The notes beneath the pieces are model-generated. The model did not search any database, was not told the origin of the DNA, and saw only the letters and a list, made by a program, of their open reading frames with translations. Below are positions 1 through 8,413 of a DNA stretch of 64,000 nucleotides, one piece after another. Made by a program: the position numbers and the translations under genes. Position 1 is the first letter of the stretch; each line of letters opens with the position of its first letter. Origin of the DNA: Dehalogenimonas lykanthroporepellens BL-DC-9 (GTDB lineage Bacteria > Chloroflexota > Dehalococcoidia > Dehalococcoidales > Dehalococcoidaceae); NCBI GenBank assembly GCA_000143165.1, contig CP002084.1, positions 1,622,511 to 1,686,510 on the forward strand. The letters are read 5' to 3'.

Positions 1-515
1 GCCTTTTCCGCCAGCTCCTTGAGGAACTGGGCATCCGAGATGTTGCTCTGGGTGACGCGGAGATGGGTCCCCTTGGTGGCCGTGACCACCGGGGTGAGGC
101 CGTTGGCGGCGGCGACTTGTTCGGCGATTTCCGAATAGAGGATGCCGGGAGCGGGTTTCTGCCAGACTTTCTGGTTCTCCTTGCCCGCGAGTTTGAAACC
201 CTTGTCGTAGGCCTTGATGCGGATGGTCGGGTCGCCGTTTTCCGGGAAATCGTAATCGATGTCCTTGATGACCGCCTTCTTGCGCGGAGAGAGGTTCCCC
301 ACGTAGCCGAAGCGGGCCACGATCTCGTTGCCTTCCTGGAACAGCGGATCGTCGACGAACTGCAGGTTGCGGTCGGTCACCGACAGTTCGAGGACATCCA
401 GCTCCTCCTCGTTGTCGGTGAAGACGAACGAGGTGATCTCCTGGGTGATGTCCTTCGAGAGGTCGTGCCCCTCGATCTGAATCAGAAATGTCGGTTTGAA
501 GGTATCCAGATCCAT
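1..515 (-). CDS. Baseplate hub / late control protein D-like, C-terminus outside window
   Basis: The minus-strand frame opens with ATG at 515 (MDLDTFKPTFLIQIEG) and stays open to the left edge, so about 171 residues of the N-terminus are visible. The fold-typical start (DLSKDITQEITSFVFTDNE) and the stretch on rotating and shifting coordinates of a polarised protein match the phage late control gene D / T4 gp27-type hub family. The hub sits at the tip of the tail tube and receives the spike. It is preceded, 30 nt upstream, by a copy of the 32-bp phage motif at 546-577, so it probably heads its own transcript. Family assignment is by recognition only; the C-terminal half is not visible. Confidence 0.7.
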   Translation of the reverse strand, partial: MDLDTFKPTFLIQIEGHDLSKDITQEITSFVFTDNEEELDVLELSVTDRNLQFVDDPLFQEGNEIVARFGYVGNLSPRKKAVIKDIDYDFPENGDPTIRIKAYDKGFKLAGKENQKVWQKPAPGILYSEIAEQVAAANGLTPVVTATKGTHLRVTQSNISDAQFLKELAEK

Positions 516-545
516 GCGTATCTCCGGCGGTTCGCAGTTCCCTGC

Positions 546-577
546 TTACTTACCGGAAGGCATGGCGAGGTGTCGGA
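546..577 (-). promoter_or_regulatory. Phage 32-bp motif, copy 1 (predicted sigma-dependent promoter)
   Basis: Read on the minus strand this is TCCGAC, 14 nt, then TCCGGTAAGTAA. It lies 30 nt before the ATG of the hub gene at 515 and just after the stop of the LysM gene at 582. Orientation, spacing and position match the six other exact copies. Confidence 0.75.
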
Positions 578-581
578 CGCT

Positions 582-872
582 TCAGTCGAGCAGGCGCATC
601 TGGACGTGTTCGCGGGAGGGAATGCGCAGCGCCAGGCCCGGCTCGAGCGCCAACGGGAAAAAGAGGTCGTTGTAGTCGCAGATGATCCACCAGAGCCTGG
701 CGTCACCCAGATAGCGGTGCGCGAGCAGATCCAGTCGGTCGCCCTCGACCACGGTGTGCAGGCGGTCGTCGTGTCTAGGGGTGGTGTCGATGCGCTGGCG
801 CATGCCGAGGGAGGTGCCGTCGCTGTCCCGGTAAAGAAGGCAGCGGGCGTAGCGGGAATTGCGGCCGATCAT
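582..872 (-). CDS. LysM-like tail protein (tail protein X / baseplate)
   Basis: This is a 96-aa protein whose second half reads as a LysM-type domain (HTVVEGDRLDLLAHRYLGDA, then WWIICDYND and a hydrophobic LALEPGLALRIP). Such short LysM proteins join the tail tube to the hub in contractile phages and injection systems; P2 gpX is the classical relative. The ATG at 872 overlaps the TGA of the preceding gene in an ATGA arrangement, giving translational coupling and fixing the start. A longer open frame upstream in the same register is a shadow of the neighbouring gene. The pairing with the CIS-tube protein directly upstream supports a baseplate-proximal tube role. Confidence 0.75.
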   Translation of the reverse strand: MIGRNSRYARCLLYRDSDGTSLGMRQRIDTTPRHDDRLHTVVEGDRLDLLAHRYLGDARLWWIICDYNDLFFPLALEPGLALRIPSREHVQMRLLD

Positions 873-1339
873 GAGCGCACCTCCGACCAGTTGATGGAAC
901 GGTCCACATATTCCTCGAGGACGATGTCCACCTCGGCGCGTTGCGGCAGCAGGTTGTCCCGGTCGAACAGGCCGAAGAACCGCGCCTTCACCTGCCGGAC
1001 GATGCAGGTCACGCCGGGGTAGAGATCGCCGAAAATGAGCAGTACGCGGTGCGGCGCGTTCTTGAGCATGGTTCCGGCGTGCTCCGGATATTGCAGCGAG
1101 CGGAGCCAGTCGACCTTCTGTTTGACCGGCCCCTTGAACAGCTCGACCTTGAAGGCGATCCGGCGCGGTTCCCCGGCGACGTACTGGTAGCGCGGATGGC
1201 TCATGCCGGGGATTTTGATCGTCGCGTAGTCGGTCGACTTCTCGTCGCTGATGGAGTTGGGGTTGTACTGGAATTCGAGCCGCTCCCCCGTGTCGGCGTC
1301 CACCAGATATCCCTTGATGGGCTGTTGATCCCAGGCCAT
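869..1339 (-). CDS. Contractile injection system tube-type (CIS_tube) protein
   Basis: 156 aa. The N-terminus contains the hallmark of this family: a short description of embedded residues followed by EFQYNPNSISDEKS, that is, the F-x-YNP motif seen in Afp7-like and T4 gp53/gp48-region proteins. These proteins cap or initiate the inner tube and often carry or neighbour a LysM domain; here the LysM domain is the next gene, overlapping by 4 nt. It follows the tape-measure gene and a small DUF4406-like gene, in the usual position for tube-initiator proteins. The start at 1339 is the first ATG after the upstream gene's stop region. Function is inferred from family and synteny. Confidence 0.7.
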   Translation of the reverse strand: MAWDQQPIKGYLVDADTGERLEFQYNPNSISDEKSTDYATIKIPGMSHPRYQYVAGEPRRIAFKVELFKGPVKQKVDWLRSLQYPEHAGTMLKNAPHRVLLIFGDLYPGVTCIVRQVKARFFGLFDRDNLLPQRAEVDIVLEEYVDRSINWSEVRS

Positions 1340-1342
1340 TCC

Positions 1343-1654
1343 TTACACCTCGGCGATCTCGATGATCGGCTTGCCCAGTTGTCCGGCCCGGTCGAGTTCC
1401 AGCCGCATGCCGCTGGAAATGCCGTTGCCGGTGAACGCCCACACCTCGTCGCAACATTCCATGTAGGCCAGACCGCAGGCGATGCCCGTCTCCCGCTGCT
1501 CGGGGACGCTGTCATCGGTAAAGGTTGGATACAACAGGTGCGGCGCGAACGGCGCGTGACCGTTTCTCATGACCCGTCGGCAAAGAGCCTCGGCGACCTT
1601 CACGTTTCGGGCTATGTCACCCGCGAACGGGCTGCAGACAAAGATGCGTTTCAT
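1343..1654 (-). CDS. DUF4406 / nucleoside deoxyribosyltransferase-like small protein
   Basis: 103 aa, starting MKRIFVCSPFAGDIARNV, with CSPFxGD at the N-terminus and a later GLAYMECCDEVWAF / GISSGM stretch. These match the Rossmann-like fold of DUF4406 and nucleoside 2-deoxyribosyltransferase-type proteins, which bind nucleotides. Phages often carry one, but its substrate is unknown. It sits between the tape measure (1663) and the CIS-tube gene (1339), an unusual place for a metabolic enzyme within a tail operon, so it may be a cargo gene. The ATG at 1654 was chosen because the conserved N-terminal beta strand begins there; the longer frame upstream overlaps the tape measure gene and is probably not coding. 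Confidence 0.65.
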   Translation of the reverse strand: MKRIFVCSPFAGDIARNVKVAEALCRRVMRNGHAPFAPHLLYPTFTDDSVPEQRETGIACGLAYMECCDEVWAFTGNGISSGMRLELDRAGQLGKPIIEIAEV

Positions 1655-1662
1655 CGGTCCTC

Positions 1663-4600
1663 TCACAGGGTTTCGTAGTTTCTGATCTTCCGCTCGCGAA
1701 GATCCTTGTAGACGGCCTCGGCCACCTTCCGGCCATCGATGTTGGTGGTCACGCTCAGTTCCACCGGGCGGTCGGCCAGACCATCGAGGCGTGAGAGCAG
1801 CGATTCCAGCAGCTCGCGCAGACCCGGACCGGCTTCCTCTCCACGCAGGGGTGTCGCGAGAGCGGTGCGGGCCGGAGTAATCAACCGTTCGGAAGGCACC
1901 GTCTCGGCGGGTCCGGATTGCAGGGGCTTCGCTATCGGAGTCGGCGCGGCCGTCTTGGGCCATTCAATCCCGGCCGGAGCCGGAGAGGCACTTCCGATTT
2001 CCGGTGCCGGTTCCACCGCAAACGGCTGGATGTAGCTCTTACTTACCGGCTCGACGGCCGCCGCGACGGTCTGCACGGTGCCGTTCATCGGTTGCGGGGG
2101 TGGCGCGGCCGTGGCCATGACCGGCTGGAGCATCAGCATGGCGCTCAGGGCCTTGGGCACCAGACGTTCGTCCAGACGCGGAACGAGACTGAGCACGCTT
2201 TCTATGATGCGTTGCCCAATCGATTCGGCGGGCGGCGCAGCTCCGAGCGGTTGCTTCTGCTCGGCCACCTGCGGAATCGGGGTCTGGACTCCCTGCATGG
2301 CGCGAACGGAGGAGAGCAAACAGTTGGCAATCCCGGCGCTGCGATCCTTGATCGCCTGAATGCCCGCGCTCGCGCCGTTGGAAAGCCTTTGCCAGAGGGA
2401 TTGCCCTTCGGTACCGGCACTGGCAAAGATTCGGCCCACAGCCCCGGGGACGGCAGACAGCGTGGCAACGATCCGGTCGCGGTGATTGACGGCTCCCGTG
2501 GCCAGCGCGTCCCAGGCATTGACCTGGGGTGGCTTGATCGCCAGCTCGGGCGTGTTGCCAAACAGGGATTGTTTGAGACCGCCGAAGATGGCACCGGCCT
2601 TGGCAGCGACGGTTTTTGCGCCGGAGGTCAACCCATCCCAGAGTTTTCCGGCCATCCGGAAAGGAGCCGAGGCGGCGTCCATGAGGTTTCCGCCCGCCGT
2701 TTTGACCTGCTGCCAGGCTCCCGCAGCGGCCGAGAGAATCCCGTGAGCGGCGAAGCCGAACACTTTCGCGGGCAGCGTCTGGGTAAGGCTCATGCCATCG
2801 GCGAGGGTCTTGAGCAGCGCGGAGCCGGAGGCGGCCAGGCTGGCGAGCGGTCCCTCGCGGGCGTCGGAGAAAGGCAGCAGATTGCGAAGCTTGCCGAGGG
2901 CGTTCTTGAGCATGGTGAAGGGATAGGTCACCGCCGACCAGATCCCTTCGCCCAGGGTGATCAGTAGCTTCTTACCCGCCTCGAAAAAGGTGGTATCCCC
3001 GGCGAAGAAGGAGCGCACGGTGGCAAACATATCCCGCAGGGTGCTGATGATCGGCAGATTCAGAATCGCCTGGCCGATCTGTCCAGCGGCATCGGCCACC
3101 AGGCTGCCGATGGAGGTGAAGATGCCGGAAATGAAATTCCAGACACCGACCACCGCATCCCGCGCCCAGCGGAACGGGGTGGCGAGAAAATCGTAGACCG
3201 CGCCGCCAATGGCCTTGAGACCGTCCAGCAGGGAAATGTCACCGGTCAGCACCTGCCAGACGGAATAGATGATCTTCCCGGCGGCCATGAAGGCCTCGCC
3301 GATCATGCGCACGGGCAACAGGAACTTGTAGATGAACTTGGCCGCTCCGACCAGAGACCCGACGATGACCTTGCCGACCCAGATCACGCTGCGCGCCACC
3401 ACCGCCAGGGCTCTGACAATGAGCGACAGGTTCCAGGCCACGATCTTCAGCGCGAATGCCAGCCCCTGCAGAAGCACACCGGCGACGGTGCCGATAATCG
3501 TGCCGAAGGTGCGCCAGGACGACCCGTCGGTAGCGCTGGCGGCCACGCCGAAGATCTCCACCACCGAGAAGACCGCGCTGGCCAGCGCCGCATAGGCGCT
3601 CATCAGGGTGCGGACGGTCGGTTCGAGGATGGCGCGGATGCGGCCAAAGGCGTGGGAGAAAGCGCCCCACAATCCGGCCAGGGCCTCACGAACGCGGTAA
3701 TAGGCTTTGAAGACGGTGACCACGAAGCCCAGCAGTCCGGCGGATTCGAGCTTCTGGGCCAGTTCGGCCGACATCTGTCCGACACCGCCGCTGAGCGAGC
3801 CCACCAGCTCCCTGATCCCCCGGAAGACCAGCGAGACCTTGTTCCAGGCCCCGGTGATGACATCTTGGATGCCGCCGAAGTTGGTTTCCCAGGCGCGTTT
3901 GAGCAAATACACCGAGAGGATCACGCCAGCGATAATCGCGGTAACTGGCAGAAAATAGGTCGCGACCGCCGAACCCACTCCGGCGAGCGCAGCGCTGATG
4001 GCCACGACCCCGGCCTTGATGGCGGGCAGCATGAGTCCCACCATACCCACGGCGGCGGTGACAGCTCCGGCCACGACCAGAATGGTGCCGAGGGCCATGG
4101 ACAGTCCCAGAACCACCCGGGTCACGCCCGGCATCGATTTGGCCATGCGTTGCAGAAACAGAATGAAGCGGGAGACGCCGTTGACCACCGGCGTCACCAC
4201 CGGTAGCAGAGTGCGTCCCAGGATTTCGCTGAGGTTGGCCACCTGCTGGCGTAGGAGCAGGAACCGGGCTCCGATGTCCTGGTTCATGGCGTCGGCCATC
4301 TGTTCGGTGACCGCCGTGCCGGTCTTCATGGCCCGGCCCACCGACTGGATATTGCCTTCGAGGCTCTCCATACCCGCCGACATCTGCAGCAGGAACTTGA
4401 CCGCCTCGTCGGAGCCGAAGGCCTTCTTCAGCTTCACCTGGGCGGCGGCGTTGGAGAGATCGGGGAACTGGCGCTTGATCTCCTGCAGAATGGGAACCAC
4501 GCCCTTGAGACGGCCGCTGGTGTCGGTGAAGGACAGGCCCAGCTCGTCACCGGCCTCGGCCGCCTTCATGATGAACGCCTTGTACAGCGTGCCCGCCTCG

Positions 4601-5298
4601 GAGCCGGGCATGGTGGTCTGGAGCTGGCCGAGTACGGCGAGCTGCTCGTTCAGCGGAATATTGCTCGCGGCCGCCACCGCGCCGATGTTCTTGATGGCGT
4701 CGGCCATCTGGGTGCCGTTGGTCTTGAACGAGGCCACGGTCTGCGCCATGGCTCCGGAAAAGGCGGTCGCCCATTCCATGTCGTTCATGTCGGCCATGAT
4801 GGGCTTGAAGATCCCGTAGGCCGTGGTGAAGGTGCCGACCATCTCCTGGGTGGTGGCCTTGGTCGCCTTGGCGGTCATGGCGGCCATGGAGGTGAAGACG
4901 CCCACCGCCTCGTCGCTGAGGTTGGACAGGGCCGATTTCACATCGTAGGTGGCGGTGATGAACGCGGCCTTGTCGGCACCGGACCATTGGTTGGTGAAGG
5001 ATTCTGCGGCGTCTTCGATGGCCCGGAGGTCCTGCACGCCGAGGGACGCCAGCTCTCCCAGAGCCTTCTGGGTCGCGGCGGTGGAGGCGACCAGGGCGGC
5101 GGGCACTGCCATCAGGGCTAGTCCCGCCCCCAGCATCATGGTGCCTTGCTGGATGCGGTCCAGGTTGCGGGTCATTCGCTCGCTGGCATCCGCCACGGTG
5201 GAATCGAGGTCCATCATGGAGCCACGGATGCGCTGCGCGTTCTGCGAGAACGCATCCTTCATCGATACCACTATGCCCAGTCCGAGATCGCCGTTCAT
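1663..5298 (-). CDS. Tail tape measure protein (TP901-like)
   Basis: 1211 aa, the longest tail gene, directly following the frameshifted chaperone pair as in most long-tailed phages. Residues about 15-330 resemble the TP901 tape-measure core: an amphipathic helix with repeated Ala/Thr/Met-rich helices and a GSEAGTLYKAFIMKA segment. Residues about 390-470 hold strongly hydrophobic helices that may insert into the membrane during ejection. The last 200 residues are Pro/Ala-rich and end in a conserved short domain (ITTNIDGRKVAE-type) near the C-terminus. Protein length should set the tail length. The ATG at 5298 directly abuts the stop of the upstream frame (5299). A degenerate copy of the phage promoter motif lies inside it at 2039-2070. 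Confidence 0.92.
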   Translation of the reverse strand: MNGDLGLGIVVSMKDAFSQNAQRIRGSMMDLDSTVADASERMTRNLDRIQQGTMMLGAGLALMAVPAALVASTAATQKALGELASLGVQDLRAIEDAAESFTNQWSGADKAAFITATYDVKSALSNLSDEAVGVFTSMAAMTAKATKATTQEMVGTFTTAYGIFKPIMADMNDMEWATAFSGAMAQTVASFKTNGTQMADAIKNIGAVAAASNIPLNEQLAVLGQLQTTMPGSEAGTLYKAFIMKAAEAGDELGLSFTDTSGRLKGVVPILQEIKRQFPDLSNAAAQVKLKKAFGSDEAVKFLLQMSAGMESLEGNIQSVGRAMKTGTAVTEQMADAMNQDIGARFLLLRQQVANLSEILGRTLLPVVTPVVNGVSRFILFLQRMAKSMPGVTRVVLGLSMALGTILVVAGAVTAAVGMVGLMLPAIKAGVVAISAALAGVGSAVATYFLPVTAIIAGVILSVYLLKRAWETNFGGIQDVITGAWNKVSLVFRGIRELVGSLSGGVGQMSAELAQKLESAGLLGFVVTVFKAYYRVREALAGLWGAFSHAFGRIRAILEPTVRTLMSAYAALASAVFSVVEIFGVAASATDGSSWRTFGTIIGTVAGVLLQGLAFALKIVAWNLSLIVRALAVVARSVIWVGKVIVGSLVGAAKFIYKFLLPVRMIGEAFMAAGKIIYSVWQVLTGDISLLDGLKAIGGAVYDFLATPFRWARDAVVGVWNFISGIFTSIGSLVADAAGQIGQAILNLPIISTLRDMFATVRSFFAGDTTFFEAGKKLLITLGEGIWSAVTYPFTMLKNALGKLRNLLPFSDAREGPLASLAASGSALLKTLADGMSLTQTLPAKVFGFAAHGILSAAAGAWQQVKTAGGNLMDAASAPFRMAGKLWDGLTSGAKTVAAKAGAIFGGLKQSLFGNTPELAIKPPQVNAWDALATGAVNHRDRIVATLSAVPGAVGRIFASAGTEGQSLWQRLSNGASAGIQAIKDRSAGIANCLLSSVRAMQGVQTPIPQVAEQKQPLGAAPPAESIGQRIIESVLSLVPRLDERLVPKALSAMLMLQPVMATAAPPPQPMNGTVQTVAAAVEPVSKSYIQPFAVEPAPEIGSASPAPAGIEWPKTAAPTPIAKPLQSGPAETVPSERLITPARTALATPLRGEEAGPGLRELLESLLSRLDGLADRPVELSVTTNIDGRKVAEAVYKDLRERKIRNYETL

Positions 5299-5463
5299 CT
5301 ATCGCCGTTCCGTTTGCTCACGTTCAAAATCAAGCTGCCGCTCGAGGGCCTCGACGAACTGACGCCGGACCCTGAGCGGCAGCGAGCGGGTTTCCGACCA
5401 GCCCCAGTGCAGTCCGCCGTAAGCGAGAAAGAATGCGTCGCTTACAAGCGAACTCCGGGGAAC
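5299..5463 (-). CDS. Frameshift extension of the tail assembly chaperone (gpGT/E'-like)
   Basis: This open frame has no plausible start codon near its beginning, and it overlaps the 3' end of the upstream chaperone gene in the -1 frame. It encodes about 54 residues (VSDAFFLAYGGLHWGW and so on), resembling the short DUF6760/gpE-type proteins found immediately upstream of tape-measure genes. The heptamer at 5463-5469 gives a route into this frame by -1 slippage. The fusion product would be about 273 aa. The reading ends at 5299, one base before the tape-measure start. An alternative is independent initiation at an upstream ATG at 5520, but that lies within the upstream coding region and has no clear ribosome site. 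Confidence 0.65.
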   Translation of the reverse strand, partial: VPRSSLVSDAFFLAYGGLHWGWSETRSLPLRVRRQFVEALERQLDFEREQTERR

Positions 5464-6119
5464 AAAAAAGCCGGTTCTGCCTCCAGACGGGTGCGGATCT
5501 TGGTGCCGCAGCCATCGCATTCGGTTTCGACCGAGGTGTCGATTCCCGCGTCGACCCGCGACATCTCCTGCCGCAGCGCGTTGCGGTCGCGCATCGACAT
5601 TTCCGCCAGGCTCTTCTTGGAGGGAGCCTTGCCGTCGATGTCGAGGATACGAATGAGCATGGCCGAGGTGATGTTGGGCTCGCGCAGGCTGGCCAGGCGT
5701 TTTTCCTTGTGGCCGTCGAGATATCCGAAGCGGACGGCTTTCTTCGAGCCGGGCAGCTTGAAGGCGAACTCGCGCTCCTCGCCGTAGGGGGTGACCTTGA
5801 GATCCTCGAGATTGATGGTCACGAAGTTGGTCATGCGGCAGGCGCTGTTCGGGCAGCTCAGCTCCAGCTCCACCTCGTCGCCGAGGGAAATCTGGCGCAG
5901 GCGGACCAAAGCGAACAGCCGGTCACCCGAGAGCAGGTTCATCACCTCGGAAAGATCGGGATCGGTCTTCTCGCCCAGCCGGACGAAACAATTGCGGAGC
6001 ACCTGGTTGATCGCCTCTCCGGAGCGGATCAGGCGCTGGTTGGTGAGCAGTTCCTCTTCGGCCCCGGTCATTTCCCGGAGCTCGAGTTCAGTGCCGCTTG
6101 GCAGTTCAAAGCTGTACAT
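5442..6119 (-). CDS. Tail assembly chaperone / T4 gp26-like baseplate protein, zinc ribbon
   Basis: 225 aa. The N-terminal half (ELPSGTELELREMTGAEEELL, then NQVLRNCFVRLG) resembles the T4-type baseplate/tail assembly family. Two Cys pairs, C-x4-C near residue 110 and CDGCG near residue 205, look like a zinc ribbon. It lies between the tube gene and the tape measure, the conserved place for tail assembly chaperones, which coat the tape measure during tail growth. The 0-frame ends with FLFPGVRL-stop shortly after the slippery heptamer, so a short and a long product are expected. ATG at 6119 chosen as the first start after the tube gene's stop. Confidence 0.7.
   Translation of the reverse strand: MYSFELPSGTELELREMTGAEEELLTNQRLIRSGEAINQVLRNCFVRLGEKTDPDLSEVMNLLSGDRLFALVRLRQISLGDEVELELSCPNSACRMTNFVTINLEDLKVTPYGEEREFAFKLPGSKKAVRFGYLDGHKEKRLASLREPNITSAMLIRILDIDGKAPSKKSLAEMSMRDRNALRQEMSRVDAGIDTSVETECDGCGTKIRTRLEAEPAFLFPGVRL
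5463..5469 (-). promoter_or_regulatory. Predicted -1 ribosomal frameshift heptamer TTTTTTG
   Basis: On the minus strand the 0-frame reads GC-T TTT TTG, a canonical X-XXY-YYZ slippery heptamer, 19 nt before the 0-frame TAA. Slippage of one base moves ribosomes into the frame that stays open to 5299. Position directly ahead of the tape-measure gene is where programmed frameshifts occur in lambda, P2 and many other phages. Confidence 0.65.
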
Positions 6120-6134
6120 GGTCGATCCTCCGGT

Positions 6135-6596
6135 TTAGGTCCAGTATTGGAAGCAGATGGTGAGCTTCTCGATGGTGTTCTCGGTGTTGCCGCCTTCGAG
6201 CTCGTCGTATTCGAGCGCTTTCACCCAGGCCCCATGCAGGGTCCAGCGGCGGGTCTCGTTTCCGGTGCGGTCGTAGCGGACAACGTCGATGTCGCGCATG
6301 TAGTCGGCGGGAAGGCCGCCGGTGACGGCGTTCACGTCCACCTGTTTCTTGATCCATTCGCGGGCAGCCTCGTCGGAGCCGTCCTGCAGTGCGCCTTTCT
6401 CGAGGGTGATGTCCTCGAACTTGACCCGTCCCGCCACCTTTTGATCGAACATGGACCCGGCCGGGGCGAAGGCCACTTCCTCGAATTCGGTTTTGGGCTC
6501 CTGTCCCTTGTGGAACAGGGCCACGTCGAAGCCGTTTACCTCGATGGCGAACTGCCAGTTCTGATAAAGGCTTTTGGGCATATTTCCGCTTCTCAT
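6135..6596 (-). CDS. Tail tube protein, T4 gp19-like
   Basis: 153 aa, beginning MRSGNMPKSLYQNWQFAIEVNGFD. The order NW.F.IEV.G, a central GRVKFEDITLEKG and the terminal TLHGAWVKALEYDELEGGNTENTIEKLTI are typical of the gp19 tube fold found in T4-like phages and injection systems. Hexamers stack to form the inner tube inside the sheath. The gene follows the sheath gene by 15 nt in the same operon, which is the standard sheath-tube order. The start at 6596 has GGGAGA about 8 nt upstream; the alternative ATG at 6581 has a weaker site. Confidence 0.92.
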   Translation of the reverse strand: MRSGNMPKSLYQNWQFAIEVNGFDVALFHKGQEPKTEFEEVAFAPAGSMFDQKVAGRVKFEDITLEKGALQDGSDEAAREWIKKQVDVNAVTGGLPADYMRDIDVVRYDRTGNETRRWTLHGAWVKALEYDELEGGNTENTIEKLTICFQYWT

Positions 6597-6611
6597 AGCC
6601 GTGTTCTCCCG

Positions 6612-8141
6612 TTAGATGATTTCTTTGAAGTCCGCGCCGGTGCTGGTCAGGATGAAGTTCAGCTCGATGAACTCCGCCGTCTTGGTCGGCTTGACGAACA
6701 CGCGGGCCACCATTTCGTTGCGGTCGATGACCGCCGGGGTGTTGGTCTCTTCGTCGCACTGGAAGGCGAAGTCGTAGAGGCCGCCCTTGTCCTTGATGTC
6801 CTGCAGAAAGGGATTGATCAGGCGGCCGAGGGCACGCCAGGTCTGGGGATGGTTCGGCTCGAACACCACGAAGCGGGAGGATTCCGAGATGGCTTCCTCC
6901 ATGTACATCATCAGGCGGCGGACGTTGATGCGATCCACGGCCGAGGGCTGGCTTTGCAGCGTCTTCTGGCCCCAGATGTTGATGCCGGTGTCGGGGAACA
7001 CGGCGATGACGTTGATCCCTTCCGGATAGAGCACATCGCGCTCGCCACGGCTGGTCTTGTAGGCCAGGGAGAGCGTATTGAAGATGCGGCCCCGGTCGAT
7101 ACCGGCGGGCGCGTTCCAGACGTTGGTCTTCTGGTCGCTGCGGGCGATGCAACCCGCCACCGCGCCGCAGGGCGGCACCAGCTTCTTGCGCGAGTTGACC
7201 GGATCGCTGATCTCCAACCAGGGGTAATAGAGCGCCGCATAGGAGGAGTTGAAGGCCGCGTGGCTGTACATCCCTTGTCCCTTGCGGAAATCGACCGCCT
7301 CGAGCGGCTCCAGATGCATGGGCGTGTCGGCGATGAACAGCAGATCCTTGCGCCCTTCGGCATAGGCGATTCCGGCGTTGATTACCGGCACCGTGGTGAC
7401 GCCGGGAACCATCAGCAGGTTCAGGGCGTCGATCTCGTCAAAGCCATAGAGGCCGGTATGCTGCGAGGGATCGCCGATGAAATCGGCATCGGCCAGATCG
7501 GCCAGCCCGTTGTCACCGCCGCCGAGTGTGAACACGCCCAATGCCGGACGGTCGCCGGGCGTTCCCGACGCTGCTGCCAGATCCTGGACCAGGATGAAAT
7601 CCGAACGGTCGTTGATCGCCAGCTCCACGTGGTTCGGCAGCGTCTCGTCCATGCTCAGATCCTTGAATACCTCGACCACATCGCCTTTATGCCGGACCAC
7701 CAGGTTGAAATGGTTTGCCGGATCGAGGGAGCCGTCCTCAATGGAGACGGAGAGCCGGTCGCCCCAGACGCCTTCGTTCACGGCCTCGATCCGCAGGGCG
7801 TCGGCGGGGATCGCCTCCCGGTTCTGCAGCACGATGGAAGACTTCAGCGCCGTAAGTGTGTCCCGGTCGGTGGGATCGGTGAGATGGGCGATGCGGGTGA
7901 CATAGAGGACCGAGCCGCCGTTGTCGAAAAACGCCCGGGCGGCGTAGGCCAGATAGCTCTCGTTGATATAGGAGCCGAAACGGTTGATGAACTGCTCCCA
8001 GCTCGTCACCAGGACGGGCTTGTTGATCGGGCCTTTCTCGGCCACTCCAACCATGGCGGCCGACGAGGTCGAGATCTGCTTCACATAGAAACTGAAGTCC
8101 GTTTCCCGGGTGTAAATCCCGGGCGATAGATAGGTCGGCAT
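6612..8141 (-). CDS. Tail sheath protein
   Basis: 509 aa. It starts MPTYLSPGIYTRETDFS, the PGVY-type opening of contractile sheath proteins, and ends with the conserved handshake region (NEMVARVFVKPTKTAEFIELNFILTSTGADF). The central part has the GGG-rich insertion domain (LGGGDNGLADLADADFIGD) and the FNTLSLAYKTSRGERDVLYPEGIN segment. The polymer contracts to drive the tube through the cell envelope. It lies between a small unknown gene (8144) and the tube gene (6596). Length is in the normal range and no disruption is seen, so the tail appears intact. Confidence 0.95.
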   Translation of the reverse strand: MPTYLSPGIYTRETDFSFYVKQISTSSAAMVGVAEKGPINKPVLVTSWEQFINRFGSYINESYLAYAARAFFDNGGSVLYVTRIAHLTDPTDRDTLTALKSSIVLQNREAIPADALRIEAVNEGVWGDRLSVSIEDGSLDPANHFNLVVRHKGDVVEVFKDLSMDETLPNHVELAINDRSDFILVQDLAAASGTPGDRPALGVFTLGGGDNGLADLADADFIGDPSQHTGLYGFDEIDALNLLMVPGVTTVPVINAGIAYAEGRKDLLFIADTPMHLEPLEAVDFRKGQGMYSHAAFNSSYAALYYPWLEISDPVNSRKKLVPPCGAVAGCIARSDQKTNVWNAPAGIDRGRIFNTLSLAYKTSRGERDVLYPEGINVIAVFPDTGINIWGQKTLQSQPSAVDRINVRRLMMYMEEAISESSRFVVFEPNHPQTWRALGRLINPFLQDIKDKGGLYDFAFQCDEETNTPAVIDRNEMVARVFVKPTKTAEFIELNFILTSTGADFKEII

Positions 8142-8143
8142 GG

Positions 8144-8401
8144 TTATTTCCTCCGCTTGCTGGTGGTCTTGGCCTCATCGGCTGCGGCGTCCTCGGTTGC
8201 CGTGGGCTTTTCCGGCTCCGGTTCCGCGCCGCCGGTCAGGTCGGTGATGCGCACCAGGCCGCGTTTTCCGGCGGTCTTGATCTCGGCGGAGAGGTCCTTG
8301 CGGGCGATGCTCTTGCGTTCTCGCGGCCCGAGGTGGAGGGTTCCCTGGCCGGAGAGGTTGAACGTCAGGGGTTGGAACTGCAGGTTTCTGATCTCGATCA
8401 C
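8144..8401 (-). CDS. Small phage protein upstream of sheath, unknown
   Basis: 85 aa. The first 50 residues (MIEIRNLQFQPLTFNLSGQGTLHLGPRERKSI) read as a small beta-strand domain; the rest is charged and probably disordered, with a run of Pro/Glu/Ala and a basic KTTSKRRK end. The ATG at 8401 lies 12 nt after the stop of the upstream gene, and the stop is 2 nt from the sheath start, so co-translation with the sheath is likely. I do not recognise a characterised family. Its fixed position before the sheath is common in T4 gp19-type tails, suggesting a structural or assembly role. Confidence 0.6.
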   Translation of the reverse strand: MIEIRNLQFQPLTFNLSGQGTLHLGPRERKSIARKDLSAEIKTAGKRGLVRITDLTGGAEPEPEKPTATEDAAADEAKTTSKRRK

Positions 8402-8413
8402 GGTTGTTCTCCT

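Noticed and set aside
63..1678. Long plus-strand frames opposite the tail genes
   Set aside because: They mirror the codon structure of the minus-strand tail genes and have no recognisable domains; treated as shadows.
5433..8129. Plus-strand 898-codon open frame
   Set aside because: It runs antisense through the chaperone, tube and sheath genes, all of which have strong family signatures. High GC third positions explain the openness.
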